From Drosophila miranda (Eukaryota; Arthropoda; Insecta; Diptera; Drosophilidae), in assembly GCF_003369915.1 (NCBI RefSeq), contig NC_046677.1, positions 18,060,913-18,124,912 on the forward strand: 64,000 bases of DNA. Direction: 5' to 3'. Below are positions 46,001 to 61,000 of the stretch, piece after piece (position 1 is the first letter of the stretch; every line of letters begins with the position of its first letter). The notes under the pieces are model-generated. The model was not told the origin of the DNA. It saw only the letters and a list, made by a program, of their open reading frames with translations, and did not search any database. A program made the position numbers and the translations under genes.

Positions 46001-49000
46001 CAGAATCTCAGAGGAAACCCATTGTACATAGAATTTTCGAAGAAAGCCTAAACGTAAGTTGAAATTGTCGAAATTACAGAGAGGTTGGGCGTTCATTGGA
46101 AGGTTCAAGGAACAGAAGCCAGTTTTTTTAGAGGGGTTCCTTCGTAAATACATCTGTATGTGCATGAATTATCAACGATCTGAAGATAGATATGTAGAAT
46201 ATGTACGTTTAAAGACAGGATACATCCTAAGATCAGTTAAGCCCTTAGATATATGTACCTACTATAAGTATCTGAAATGTCTCTGGGTAAATCTCCTCAC
46301 AAGTCGGGTAGAAATAGGCAATGATCTCAGGATTGTTTCCTGAATAATCTCCTGCCATCTCCCCTGAATCCCTCAGCTCCTATACGGTAGATTAATCGAC
46401 ACATGTAGATTATACAAGTGTCAACTGTCCATCTCATGGGGATCTCGAGCATGCCGCCATACCAATTCGGAGGCTTTAGCTTTTGGCAACACAACTCGCC
46501 GCTTGGCTCTAAGCCGACTCGCTCGCACTTGGGCCTTGCTGTTGTGCCCTGCTGAAGATTTCAAATTGTAACGCTCGAAAGTCAATCAGAAGCACATGTG
46601 CGCAGGCACCCGAAAAGAGCCGCGAGGCTGTCCCATAAATTAAGCATTAATAAAACCCAAATTGTGCGAATTTCGACAGCCTGCCATACATTTGAAATTC
46701 TTTGCTAAATGTCAATTAATTATTAACTGGAACCGCCTTCTGCCCATCTGCCTTTCTGCCTGCCTGGCGAGCATTCAAATTTATTATTTAATTATAAGTC
46801 GCGGCATGTTCCATGGCCATCTGACAGAGGTCTCCTCCATGATGGAATGTTTGGCCCCGTCCCGGGGTCCCATCCCGTCCCGTCCCTGGAGTTGGCTCTT
46901 CCGAAGCCTGTGCTTGCCTCATTTCCTGCGAAAGTGACGGACAGGCCAGCCGGAGACAATAAAGCACCACAATGATATCATGCTGTGCCTTTGAGCTCAT
47001 CTCTTGCTCTGCGCCATGTTTTTGTTGGTTCCGAAAACTGTGTTCTGCCTCCACCTGCGGTTGGGGTTCAAAAGTTGAATGCGGAACCAACACAATGGCC
47101 CAAAGAGGCCCAAGATCATGTCGGTAATTCGCCGCTGAACCGCTGAACCGCTGAACCGCTGAACCGCTGTATGAATGAATCATAGCGGATCCACTCCTAC
47201 AGGAAGAATGGAAAGTGTGGGTTCTACTCCATTTTATTCCACTATCTCTAGGCAAATCAGGTTGAGGTTGTTCCAATAACAGGCAATATTTTACTCCACT
47301 TTTGATGTATTTATTGTGGGTTTCCAATTGTTTTTTTTTTTGGTTTTTGGCGTACCTGCTGCTGGAACCGTTGTCCCCGGAGTCACGCTTAATAAACCAC
47401 AAAATGGAATTGCTGGGCCGTGTTGCCACGAATCCACAAGGAGGAGGGCAGAGCAGGGCGGGGGCACGGGGGGCAGTTTGTAATCAAAAGCCGGCCGGTC
47501 AGCAAATCAAACCGAAACCCAGCCTGAAAGCACCTTGGCCCGGGGCTGAGTCAACTATTTTTAAAACTGTTTGTTGTTTGCTTTAGTTGTTGTTGTTGTT
47601 GTTGCTGTTAAATTGCATTTAATTGTTTAACAAAATGCCAAAGCGCCTTATGGATATGTATCTGTGTATCTATGCATCTGTATCTGTTTTGGAGTGTGCA
47701 GAGATAGAGATATAACTTATAATACAATTGCTCATGTCGGGGCTGGGGTTGGGTTTGTCTGGGGTTTCGGTGGGTTGTTCATTGACAATTTTCCGTTGAA
47801 ATGCTGTTGGTCACCTGCCAGCGTCTCCCCCCCCGTTCCGCACCGAACCGATCTGTCCGTCTGCACAACAAGTTTATGATTGCTGAACCCGTTCCAGGTT
47901 TTATTACGATTTCTGTTGTGTTGGCCGGGGCTTGGCTTGGTCTGGCCCGGCCCGGCCCGGCCCGGCCGTACACTGCGGAAGTTTCAGGCCAGGAAAAAAA
48001 TAGATCACGGGGTACGGTGCAGGGGTTGGGCGGGGGGATATTTTTGCATATTTTAAAATGCAATTGGAAAGGTGAACATTTTGTGCTCTGCTCTGCTCTG
48101 CTTAATTGCGATTGACTCGTTTATGGTTTCGTAAATGATTTCCCGCCAACTGTCCAAGCTGTGACTGTAACCGAATCCCCCCCAGATTATGGCCATATTT
48201 ATGCCGTACTATTATTATTATTCACAATTTTTACAATTGCCATAAACGTAATCCCCACTTCATTTCTGTTTCGTCTACTCCACAGCCTTTGACAACAACA
48301 ATGACGAGCATCATCACCATCACCATCACCACCATCATCCGCACCACACGCCGCTCGTCGTCTCGCATCGAAAGGTGAGTGATACCCCCCTGGACTGGGA
48401 TACCCCCCTGCTCTTTCTTCTTCCTATTCCCTGGACATGTACTCGTATTTATTTCTGTCCGGCCCATTAACTGTTTTCAAATCTTTCACGTGTCTCTGGT
48501 GGGGGGACTGCGGGGGAACTCTTTTTAGTGCCCCACAGATTAAAGATTGGAGATTACAGATTAGAATTATGGCTCGTAAAGCTCGCTCAAATGAGTTCAT
48601 TCCGAGCGGATTGTCCGCGTGTCTATGGTCATGTCTTGTCTTGCTGCGGTTCCGGTTCGAGTTTTAATTAAGTTCTAATGATTTATGATAATAGAAGGGG
48701 CACTTTGAGGCCCGGGAAATGTGATTTCGCAGGGCAGATCAAAGCGGACCAGTCCGTCATTGGGCATTCCCATCAGGTGGATCTTCTGGTGCTTAAAAGT
48801 CTCTGAATTGCTCTTAAAATTGGACTGAACTAATTAAAGACCAATCATTCAGTTTTAACGGTGTTTTTTATGTTTTTTACGTCGCGTCGTTGGCTCGTTA
48901 TAACAATTTCCCATAAGCGAACGGACCTTCCTTTCGAATACCATGGTTTAAAGTAAGGCGAATGTTTGTTTGGGGCTTAGATGAATAGGAAGAGCCAGGA

Positions 49001-52000
49001 AAAGCGAATATAGAATATTCCAATATTATAGGACTAATATAAACCAGTATTGAGCGAAATATTCTACTGAAAATGGACTGAACGACAGAATACTGAAATT
49101 TACACTTAATCATGGATCCCCAGTGGATCCGTAATCATGCGAGAATGAGAACAACAGCACCCATTCTCACTCAGAACCCACAGTCTATTGATAATCATAT
49201 TATTGAAGCAATATATATAGAATTTAGATGGAATCGAGAAGAATCTTTCAAAGCTTAAATTTTCCGGAAGTAGTTCATTAAATTCTCGAAATTAAATATC
49301 TTCCAATCGATCGGCTTTAAAGGATGTTGCCCATATAGGGTTCCCCTTGTTAGTACTTTCTTTTATATCTTTGTCTAACATTGAGAGATTTTCCATTTCG
49401 CGCACAAAAGAAAGTGGTAGTCGGTCGGTCGATGGTCAGAATATCGGACATAACGTTATTTTTATTTATTTGCATGTGTGTTTTCGGGGAGCCCAGAGAG
49501 CTCCCCATGATTGGTTTTCTTTATTCGTGCGCCAAGAAGTAGACGTACCCCAATGGTGTTTTCAATCAACCCAAGGAATCCACTCCCTGGTCTTCGGCTC
49601 GCATCAAATTTAACAGGCCATAAAGCAAAATGAGGTACAACCAGCACAACATCTAAGACTGCGACTGCGACTATGAAGGGGAGAGCGAGAGCGAGACCCC
49701 TGGCATAATGTGTGAAAGTGTTGGCGGCCGCGGCCCAAAACAGCCACAACACACAGCGGCTTTATGGCGATTTTAGCAGATGTTCAACATGCCCAGAAAA
49801 CTCCTCAGTCCTCAGTCCGGTCCCCTACTCCTCCTCCTCCATCGAGTGCGAGTGCCAGTGCGAAAGTGTTTTCTGAAAAGCCCACGAAGAATGCACTCGA
49901 GGGTTTTCTGCTCGGTTCCCAAGCTCAGGCCGGAGCCAAAGAGCGGTGGAAATGCACAGGCGCTCCACTCCACTCCGCTCCACTCCCCCTCCGGAGAGGA
50001 GAGTTCACATGATGATCGTTAGTAGCGCTGTTGTTGCCGGGTTTTGGGGGGCAGGCTTGAATCGCTGCTAAGGTAATTAAAACAACGAGCATCTGGTGCT
50101 GCAGCGGCGGCGGCAGCGGCGGCAGCGGCACTACCAACTGCATTTAGGCCCAGAAGATCGTAACATGGAAGCGCGAAGTTTCTCTACGCCTGAACATTTT
50201 TAATGTATCTTTTAGTTGGACGGGATGCGGATGGGATGCCCCACAAGAGAGCTGCCTCTACACCGTTCCCCCTCGCCAGATGCCGTTTTCAATTAAGTGT
50301 TGCCGCGATTGTTTCCATGTAATGGGTGTGTGTGTGAGAAATATGCATGTTTCTCTGCCACTCAATGGAGGTCGTTCGTTCCTTATGTTCTGTCCCTGCC
50401 ACCCCCCCCCCCCCCCCCCCCTGCCTACCCCCTTGCGAGTACAAGGCGCTGCCATTGTCTTCGTTCCATGTGAAATTTCCTATGCCTTCTGAATGTCGAT
50501 GTCGAGATGGGGTTAGCCTTAAAATTCTTATAATTTACGCTCCTACAAGACCCCTGCTTATTAAAAGAGGGGGAAACGGTGCAAATATGGGTGGATTTTC
50601 TTGGGAAAAGCATAGCCATTGAATATGTACAGTCAAGAAACAAGTAATAGAAACCAAAGGCACGTATTCACATTTCAAATATTAGTTTTTACGATCAAAT
50701 TTTAACCATTCTTCGGGGAACCATTGGGCATTCTGTTGAACCCACTCTAATGTTGTTCCTTGATTGTTTTACAATAGTTTAAACCGAATATTTGGGACCA
50801 AGAAAGATATACAATCACTATTACTGCGGATCCTGCATGGGTTGTGGTTTAAATGGGATAGATATTGAAAGAAAACATATCCAAAATTCAACAAAAATAG
50901 ACCAACACAATCTCCCATATTGCCAAAATTTTAAAATAATTTTCTTCTATTTATTACAAAAGAGAAAACGAGAAGAATGGGAGCCACTTCTAGGATGTTT
51001 GACAAGCTCCTTGTTCCAAACTTAAAAGAACAAATCCCTTTCTGATATTGGAAGATCTAAAATCTTTAGTACATAAGTACCTACATATGTATATCTCTTA
51101 GATACTTATGTATCGTATCTATTGCAAAGTAGACAGATTATCGTAACATTTGCTTCTAGTTTTCGGAAGTATTTTCAGCATTTACAATGCCATTATTCCA
51201 TTCGGAATAATTCCATGCCATCCCCAAGAGATGGCATCGTGCCCTATCAGACAGTGATTTCCCCAAAACATTGCCATTATAGAGGGTCCCCCAATTAATA
51301 CACCCCCCATCACCAGCCCCATCGCCAATGATGAATCCAGCGATCCATCAGCACTCGCTCATCGGCTGAAACAAGCTCAAATTGGACATTATTATACAAC
51401 AATTGCAAATTACCAGGAGGGAGGTGGTGGGGGGGCAGATTTTTCGGTCGTAAGGTCAGTCCTCCCCCTCGACAAAATATGGGCGTTAAAAGTGCGACTG
51501 CAATGCGCAAAAATATTCATTTGTTTAAGGGGTTGGGGAAGGGGGAGGGAGTGTGAGAGGGGTGGGGGTGGGGGGGCGAACAACAATTGAAATTGAGTGG
51601 AAAAAACAATTGCCAGTGGAAGAGGTACGTGGCAGGGGCACAGACAGAGGCAGAGACCCAGACAAAGTTGCGGCCAAAGGCAGAGAGGCCTTTGCTCAAG
51701 AGTTAAGAGTGACAGCGCGTGCAGTGACATTTTCCGCTCGAACTGCACTTTAAACATGTTTGACCTTTGTTTTGAGTCGTCGCAGCTTTAGCCACAGATA
51801 CTTGTACACATAGATATTCCCAAGCCAGAGACAGAGAGCCACAGAGAGGGAGGGGTACCGAGTAGTTTGGTGGAGATGAGGCCTTAAGTAACTAACTATC
51901 GGGTTATGCAATTGCCCAAAGGACCGACCAAAGCGATGCGGAACTTATGGCACCTATCATATGACAAAGCGTGATACAGACAGCAGACAACAGACAGCAG

Positions 52001-55000
52001 ATCGTTGGATTATGCAAAAATACAAAAATTGATGATCATACGTGTACGGGTACGGGAAATTGGTATTGGATAGAGATGGAGATAGAAACAGAGATATGTT
52101 TATGGATACAAATTACTGGTGGCAGCCCACTAACCGCAGAAGACTTCATCAAGACCGTCAGCAGTGGCACTCGGAGGCACTGCCTCCTGGTTTTCCGGGC
52201 TCGTGGCTCGTGATCTGACTAACGGACTGACTAACTGACTAACTGACTGAATGACAGCCAAATGGAGCTGTGGGCTGGCGGCTGGGGGGCAGCTGGGGGA
52301 CTAGGAAGTCTGTGGCGAATTTCTGCGGTTAAATCAACCTACTAAGGTCGCCAGAAATTTGTAATCTATATCGCGGATTGCCTGCTGAATGCTGATGCGC
52401 TTCGCCACACTCGACTGCGTATAGGGAAAACACACTCACACACATACACTGAGAGAAAAACCTTCAAAAGTCCCAGCCCCCCCCGTCCCCCGTCCCACCA
52501 GGGGCTTGGATAAGGGCTTGGCCCTCCATTTGTTGCGCTTGCATTGCCATAAATACCCGCTGTACTCGTGTGGAGTCGAGTTTACAATGCAGGAAAAACC
52601 AATAAAGCGTTTGACAGTTCGCAGGGGGGGCATTTCTGTAATTGGTTTACGGTTTTCCAATATATATTCGGGTGCGGCTCCACAGATCCCTGCCCCGCAG
52701 AGCCGACACATCCGACAGATGTTGAGGCAAGTCTGAGGTCCGCCAAATAGGATTACCCTCTCCTCCCACACCGAGACACCGAGACACGGCTTTTGGTCGC
52801 TTTTGGGGGGCTTTAATTTCCTTTAATTGGGTTAAGGGGCGACAGGCAAAAGAGTTGATCGGAAACGGCAAATAGGGCAGGGCATTCCGCTTGGGTTCCA
52901 GTTGGGTTTGGCCCAAACTTCCCCTTGAGATTCCCACTAATCAAGGTCCAAAGAAATGTTACAAAATTCTATGAATAATAGAGCAACCCTTGGGTAGGCA
53001 GTAATCTTCTTCGCTTATTGTTTAAACAACAAAATATTCATTACATTAAGAAGCCACAAGCCCCATTTTGGCTGTCAGGGTTACGAGTCTCGGGTCTCGT
53101 GTAAAGAGCTTCCATATCTCTGAAATAGATAAGTACGGACTGCAGAAGCCGTGGCCTAAATAGTCATAGATATCGGATGGCACTCGCACTCGGCACCAAC
53201 TTTGGGCAGGACAGTGTACTCTTTTGCGAGGTGATTGGGTAATGATTGAGCGGAAAATGAGGCAACACCTGGTCATACCCCCCTCGGTGGAGACACAGTA
53301 CTCCGGCACTCTGGCACTCTGGCAATGCAAACCTCGGCGCAGATCAAGGTTCTGTTCTGTCTGTCTGTCCCGAGCAAATACTAAAGCCAGTCCCGAAAGT
53401 GTGCACAATTATTTACTGCAAATATTTCCCCCTGAAATGAAACACTTTGGGCCCTGACTCAAGTTCGGGTGCGCTCCCAGCGGAGTGTATTCGCATATCG
53501 CATTCTGACTAAGACCTTAGCGGCCCAATGCGAGCAAGAGCCGAAATAAGTCATAGCCGTTTTTGTTTTCAGAGCGTGAACAGCTGGCTGGCTGGCTGGC
53601 TGGATGGCTGGCCTACCTGTTCCATTTAACTGGCCCGCCTGTACTTTTATGGGTTCGGTTCGTCCGGGTGGGGGTACCTTATGCTCCAGTAGCACCAGCA
53701 GCAGTCCCAGCAGCAGCCCCGGCAGCAGCAGCAACATCTAAAAAAACGTTGCAAGTGGCAACAACTGCCGCTGCTGTCTGATAAAAGTAGCTCCAAAAAC
53801 AATGGCAGCCACATGGCTCTGGCTCCACTCTGGAAGGCGACTTGGTTGAGTGCCTCGCCGTTTGTTTTATGCTTCGTCTGGTTCCCGGGCTGCGGCTCTG
53901 GTTCTCTGGCTCTGAATCTGAATCTGACTCTGGCTCTGGCTCTGGCTCTGGCCACGCTCTGTGCTATTTCTACGCATTTATAATAAGCGGAACCTGGCAC
54001 AGTGGGACGAGAGTAGTCCAAGCGCAATAAGAGCCAAAGCTCTGTGAAGATCATATATTCAAATATCATCCAGATCTAACAGTTACTATCTTGATTCTTT
54101 TTATACTTCAATTATTATTATCCGTGGAGTATTTCGTCTTGAAAATTACATAGATTCTAATATAATCTACTAGGGAGCGGAAAATTCTTTCATTAAAAAC
54201 AATGACAACGACAAAAAAATGATCTTAAAACTGTCTTAAAACTAGGACCTATGGTTTTTTTTATGATCTACAATCGAGCGTTTATCGGAACAAAGTGCAA
54301 TACCTTTTCCTTTTATAGATTAAATATCATTTGAATAGTTTTTTTTTGGTATTCATTTATTTATACGATGTGGAATATGAATGCTTGAAAAATAGATCTG
54401 AACAAGAACATTTTATTTGAAACACTCTGCCGTGAGTTTCGAATAAGTGTTCGGAAGTGTTCCTATATAATACATAAAAATACGTCTTATATTCAGATAG
54501 ATTTTTGAAGATTTAAGCTTTAATTTTGAAGACAGATAAAACACATCGAAGAGTAATGGAAGTATTGCTTGCCCTGGACATTCCACTTTTCCACTTTCGA
54601 GCATCTCTGGCCCCACTGTGCCACTTGATGATGGCTCGCGAAGGCGCAGGCGCACCGCTCTGCCATTGCCCATTGTTCTATAGAATCAATCAATTGCTTG
54701 GAAGGCACAGCACCAGAACTGCCACGACGCCGAAGAAGAGGATGGGGATGGGGATGGGGATGAGGATGACGATGACAACGCGCACGACGTCAACATTAAA
54801 GTGTCGATCAACTAAACGTTGTCGGGTCTGGGGTCTGGGGAGGAGGATGATGGAATGGGAGTGGGATATGGGAGATGGGACATGGGGAAGAGCTTGGCCT
54901 GAGGCCTGCCCAGCCAAGAGGCAAACTTCATGGCTCGCTGGAGCGGCTGGACTGGAATTGTCTTTGGAGTCGCAGACGGAGCCGGAGCCGGGGTCGGGGC

Positions 55001-58000
55001 CGCCACTTGGTGCTGATTCTTCAGAGCAATTGTATTTATGGACGTCTGTAATTGCATGCAGTGGCCGTGCCCAAGCCCCACGCCATCCCCATAGGCACCT
55101 CCAGCTCCAGCTCCAGCTCGAGCTCCACCTCGCTGTGTGCGGCGATGACCGAGGCACGTTTGGGGGAAAACTTTTGGGCACCTAAACAAACATCGGGGAA
55201 ATATTTTGAATTGAATGCCTGTCAATATTTGACGCCTGCCGCCGCCCCCTTGGGACCGTTAGGCAAACAAGAGAATCGGTGGAAACGCTCAAGTGGTGGC
55301 ACCCTTGAAATTAGAATAAATGCAAACGAATCTATGGGAATCGTTTGTTCGCCGTTCTCCGAGGCCCACAATGAAGCCATAATTCTTACCCTACCATCCC
55401 ATTTCAACCCGAACCCAGCCATGCCACATGGACATGATAAAGGACTCATTAAAACATCACTTCAATGGGCTGGCCTAGCAGCCTCCAAGCCTCCCGAGCT
55501 CCAACTCAGTTCTTAGACAGCTGAAGCTGGCGGAGAGAGAGAGAGGGAGAGAGATAGGCAGAGAGATACTCGTACCCACTTGTTCAATTGCTTTGCCACT
55601 TTAAGGCCCCAACAGCACTCCAAAAGCGAACCAGTCTTTTCTATTCTCGATACCCTGTCGATTGGACGGATGGAGCGGGTAGGATGGATGCAGTTTGTAG
55701 AAGGTTCCTTAAACAACTACTCAAAACCATTGGATAGTAGTATTCCACGTTTATTTACTGGTGGGCTGTTGGAATTGGTCTTTAAAGCCAAGTCTACGAT
55801 GAGATCTTTGAGATCTGCCAGTTATTCGGATATAAGATGGTCTGAAGTACTTATATTCCTTGTTTTCGGCGCAGGGATTTCTTAGATGTTGGATATATAT
55901 ATGGATCCAGCTTATACCAATCGGCGGCACTCAGTTTCTCCCTCATAAAGGGGTATCCAAGCTTCGAGAGCTCTCCTTCGATGTGGCATCGTGGCTTAAA
56001 GCGTACAATATTTTGAGCAAAATGGAAAGAAGACGCCAAACAAGTTGCTGGCTCGCTTGGGAGAGTAACAGTTACTTTTCCTATATATACACCGAACGTA
56101 CGAGTGCGAGTGCGAGTGCGAGTGCTAGTATATATCTAATTTTTCGGGACCTGCCTGTACTGTTCCTGCTGTTCCTGCCTCGGCTGACGTCCAGTTTGGC
56201 CCGTCATGGGAAACTGCTGCCTGCTGCATGCAGCAACTGGTTGCCGCCAGTCACGAGTCGTTCCCGAGCTGGAGACCATTCTATTCTGTGCGGCTCGGTT
56301 CTGCCATGGCAGTGATGGAGGTTGGAGGATGGAGGATGGCGGCTGGAGGCTAGGGGCTGGAGCAGACACGGACTTGGCCAATTCATAAGCCCGGCTCACA
56401 CACTCGCACATTATTGTAGCATTTGTGGCATTATTGTAGAGTTGTGGCTCAGTGGCTGTTGGGGTTCTTCGATTGCGGCCCCGCCGTCATGTGCGAGTCC
56501 GCGAGTCTTTCAATTTCTGTTTTGGCTGTTCTGCTGGTGGTAATACGTACGGTACTTGAGCCAATTACCCAATTAAACGCCAGCGTTTTGTGCTATCTCA
56601 CCGTCCCCATCATCAGTCCCCACGCCCCCTCTTCTGATCACCCCTCCCTGCTGAGCCCCCTCCGTAGATGCCCAAATATTGATAAATATATATTGTACGT
56701 ACACTCGCAGCATTTTGTAGGCTAAGACCCCTCGGCCATGCTATTTCTTTGATTTGAGTCATGTTCTGGAGGCGTGTACAATTAGCGTTTTGTTTCGGGT
56801 TCCGTTATAATGCTGCTAGGGATTATGATCCACCTCTCAACTCTCTCTCTCCTCGTCCGAAACTTGTCCATCGATTATTATCGATGCGTCTGTCGGGTCT
56901 GTTTTGACGCTTGGGGAACTTTGATGGCGATCTTGCCTGATCTTGCCTGTTGCTGTAGGGCTTCGATCGCAATCTCAATCTCAATCGATCTCTCCATCTC
57001 CATCTCTAAGCCTCCATCTCTTTGTGTGCTTTGTGTGCGAGCGCTAAGTGCTCTTCGCATCCATGTGCGAGAGTGCTTGAGTGCCCGAGAGAGGCTTTTC
57101 CAGGTGGCCTGATCCGATCTCGGACTTACCGAAACTGCATTAGGAGTTCTGGGATGGCCAACTGGGAGGCAAAAGAGAGGCTGGTTCCCATGAGAACCCC
57201 ATGAATGGAGGATGGTGTGCTTTCTGTAAACGCTAGCTTCGATCTCTATACACCAGTTGGAGCAACATTGGTACAAAATAATGTGCAAAATATTGCTGTT
57301 CACAGTTTGGGCTTTTGCTGCTTTGGCAAGCGCGTTGCGAATCGCGGATCGCGAATCGTGTGAAGCACTCCCCAAGACATCGTAAAGTACAATCGTACTT
57401 ATGGCGTAGATCGTATTTATGTATAGGTATATGTATATATATATAGAAAATTAACCCAGTTCGCACGTCTGTGCCGAAACAAACGCAAGAGTTTCCGAGG
57501 CAAACGAGTAGTCGGTCGGTCGTCGGGTGCGCGACAATTGCGAGGCCCCCCCTCCCCCTACTGTAAGGGGGGAAGGTAAGGGTAGCTCCGGCTGATAATC
57601 ATGTCGGGGCTAATTGCAGGCGCTCCCGTCCCGGCAAAATGTGCAAATATTATTTCAAGACAGCCGCCACAAATAGCCAACCACCAACCACTATCCACCT
57701 CGCGTCCTATGTATCTATGCTCGTACTCGTATTCACATTCATATTCACATTCACTTTCCCCGCCAGGCAGAAGTGGGAGGCGGGCTGGAGACGACACCTT
57801 GCCCGATGATAAGGGGAGAACATAATTGTGGGATGACATATTGCACTGCACTGCATGCACTGAGAGAAAGTCTACTATATTTCCTATCTTCAAGAGGTGC
57901 GAGAGTCGAATCCTCGAATAGAGTTACCTTCAATACTTTCAATCAATATTGGTAAAATATGATCATACTTTTCAGTGAATAGATCAGTTTTTCCTTATAT

Positions 58001-61000
58001 ATTACATAGAGGATCCCTTTGCGAGGGCGATCGTTGTACCCCAGATGGATTTCTCGCTGTACACGCCTAAGCACTATCTTTCATATTCATACGAGTATTT
58101 CCCATACTTCCCTGCCTCTCGCTTGTGGGGCTCTCGGCCTGAATTTGGGTCAAACATGCATACTCATTGGCCTCTCCTACCATCTCCTTTATCGCACTCC
58201 CCCCTCCCCCCCACCCCCCTGGCAGCCGTGGCCCGCTGACTGTGAAGCTGTGAAGTGAAGAGAAAAAGAAACTGGAAAATCTAAAATTGTATAACCTGCT
58301 CTCCAGCGGCAGCATCGGCAGCTGCCGGTTGTTTCCTTCAACCCACTGGCCTGGCCCAGGCCCAGGTCTGGTCTGGTCTGGTCCGGCCTGGCCTGGCCTG
58401 GCCAGAGCCTCAGAGAGTATCTCTGTACGAGTACTCGTATCTGCGGTCATAAATTTCAGCCACTTTGATCTTGCCACATTCAATGTAAAGTGCTTAATGG
58501 GGGCCCAGCAGTTGACCAAAACAGCAACAGCAACAGCAACACAAATGGAGAAAAACTTAAGGAAAAATAAAGAGAAAAATAAGAAAACAAGAAGCAAAAA
58601 CTAAACCTTTTGTGTGGCATAAAATTGCATTGTAATTTACAAAAATATTTCCAGTTCTCATTGTGCCACCCCCTGTACCCCCCTGTACCCCCCCTGTACG
58701 GCCGTGTGTTCAGGTCTCCCCAGAGATTTTAATCGTTGTCGCCAGCGTCGCCTTGTCAACGTTGTTGGTCCCCCCCCACCGCCGACTCCTAGACCCCATC
58801 TGAACGATCCCAGCGAGCGTTTTATGCTGCTTTACATTGGCGTCGCATTTTTTGCGGCTACTGCTGCCAACATTGATCACGACTGGCCAGATAGTCCAGA
58901 GCTGGAAGGAGAAGCCAGAGCCAGGTCTAGCCGCTCGCTGCACCGACCGACTCGAGAGCTACAAGTGTAGGTTATATATATACATGTATATATCTGTATA
59001 TATATATATATATAGTGGAGTGGTGGAGTGTATTTATACACGGCATTCTTTCTATGGAAACAATTGCATAAAATGTGAATCCTGATAGCGACAGAAACAC
59101 AGCCAGCCACAGACTGCCGTCTTCTGCCGTCTTCTGCCGACTTCTTCGACTGGGAAATGGTCAAGTCAAGTGGGCAAACAGTAGGAGACCTGTCCGAGGT
59201 CCCAGGCACGAACGAGTACAGGACAGAGGCCCAGTCGGACAGTCGGACAGTCGGACAGAGAGTTTATGATTCCTGCAGATGCCCATGAGACAATGGACCA
59301 TCATAATGGATGACTGTGACTCTGGAGGAAGGAAATTCGATTGGATTGGAGTGCCCTTTCTCCCAGTCACTTTTCGGCTTGTACCGAACGAAAGAAAAGC
59401 CAGACACACCCCTGAACAGCCCGAAAGAGCAAAAGTGCACTCAAATATGTACACCTCAGCGGACAGCGGACAGTGGGCCTCCTGCCTCGTCTCGCCACTT
59501 GCCACGAATGGTCCTGCAAAAAGGCAGCACCAAGCAGAGAGAGAGAGAATGAGAATAGTGAGGGGACCCCCTCAGGCGTGGAGGTCAGGCGAAAGGTTAA
59601 ACTGACAAGATTGACAAGCGGCACACCAAACGGCGACGACAGCCCTGGGCCCATGGAGGGGCGGTCTAGAGCTGCGACCGGGTCTGGGGGACCCTTTGTT
59701 TCCGTGTCTGTGGGCCCAACCGAAATGGAACTTTGGAAACTATCTTATAATTGCCGCATTGCATGTTGCCAGGTTTCAACTTTGATATTAGCCACAGTCT
59801 CAGTCCCCGTCCCCGTCCCCGTCCCCATCCCCATCCCAGAGACTAGTTTGGTGAGAATGGTGGCGGCTTGGCGCACCCTCTACATTTCTGTTTAAATGTA
59901 AGACCCCATAAACCTATACTTTTTGTTTGTTTTTGCACTGGATACGAGTACGAGTATATGCAAAGTGGGAACGACTGCGGCTCCCCTTTGGCATATTGCG
60001 AGCAGACTTTGAGGCAGCCCTCAGCCTCCCCTTGGAGCTATCATCAACAATGCACATTCCGTACTCCGAATCCCTGGCGGTTCTGTTCTGTTCTGTTCTG
60101 TTCCCTCTGCTAATTGCATGGGAAACTTCTCAAGAGTCGATGCTGATGATGGATGGTTCCTGCTTAGAAGTCACTTGGAATTAGCCACTCCAGTGGGGTA
60201 CTCTGATTAGAGGGTGCGCTTCGTTGGGGTCCCAGTGAATGAGGTAGAGGCGAACACGGAAGGAAACCCCCATTGAGTAGTTCTTAAAGAAAGAAAGAGT
60301 ATTTGGCCATTCAACGTGCCACTTTTGGCTTGCACCTTTTCCATAATTTTCCCATTAATTACGAGTATGTCTGCCGCCTCTCCACTCCACTCCCCTCCAC
60401 TCAACGCTTGCAACTGTCACTGCCACTGCCACTGCCACTGCCACTGCCACTGCCACTGCCACTGCAGCTGCAATTCTTCTGCAAATGATGTAAGGGCCGA
60501 CGGAGAAATGACATTTGTTGTCAGCCTCTTCAGTGGCTAGAGGCTGCAGTCCCTTCCCGGGTCTCAGTCTCAGTCTGTGGCTGTAGAAATCCCAGCCAGC
60601 CCAAGGCCCGTCCCGGTCCGGTGCGCTCCGGGCCCCAAGTGAATCGAATGCACAGCTGTCACAATGTTTTATCATTTAATTTTCATAATAAAAACAAAAC
60701 CATGTGAACAGCCAGCTCAAAGGGGGAAGGAAAGAGCGAAAGGGGGATGCGGATTGAACGGATGAGATCGGAAGCTATGCCATAATGCCCCGCGCCGGGA
60801 GGGCCAGGTGTGTGGGCGTCGTCTCGACCCACGTCGAGATGGAGATTGAGCTGGAGCTGGTGGCTGGTGGCTGGTGGCTGGAGCTGGTGTCTGCCGGCAG
60901 GCAGCTGCGAATTATTATTTAACGACTTCTTCAGTTTATGTCTTAACACTCGGTGTACGGCTCTTTTTTCGGCAAGTGTTTTCGCCAACGCCAAAGTGAA

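Larger units (their letters stand above)
37668..48285 (+). other. spire intron 1 (10.6 kb)
   Basis: Bounded by GTAAGT at 37668 and CCACAG at 48285. It holds a probable MITE (37942-38011), CT and GATACA microsatellites (39100, 39269-39300, 45248-45283), a C/T-rich minisatellite (43686-43870), an inverted repeat near 42014-42047, and AACCGCTG and CCCGG arrays (47131-47169, 47945-47967). Open frames here lack splice structure and recognisable products. Such large 5' introns often carry enhancers, but I cannot point to one. Confidence 0.6.

Noticed and set aside
54526..55185. 219-codon plus-strand frame with a 163-codon antisense frame in spire intron 2
   Set aside because: Both lie on GGGATG, GAGCTC and similar low-complexity repeats, have no splice or promoter context, and show no recognisable protein.
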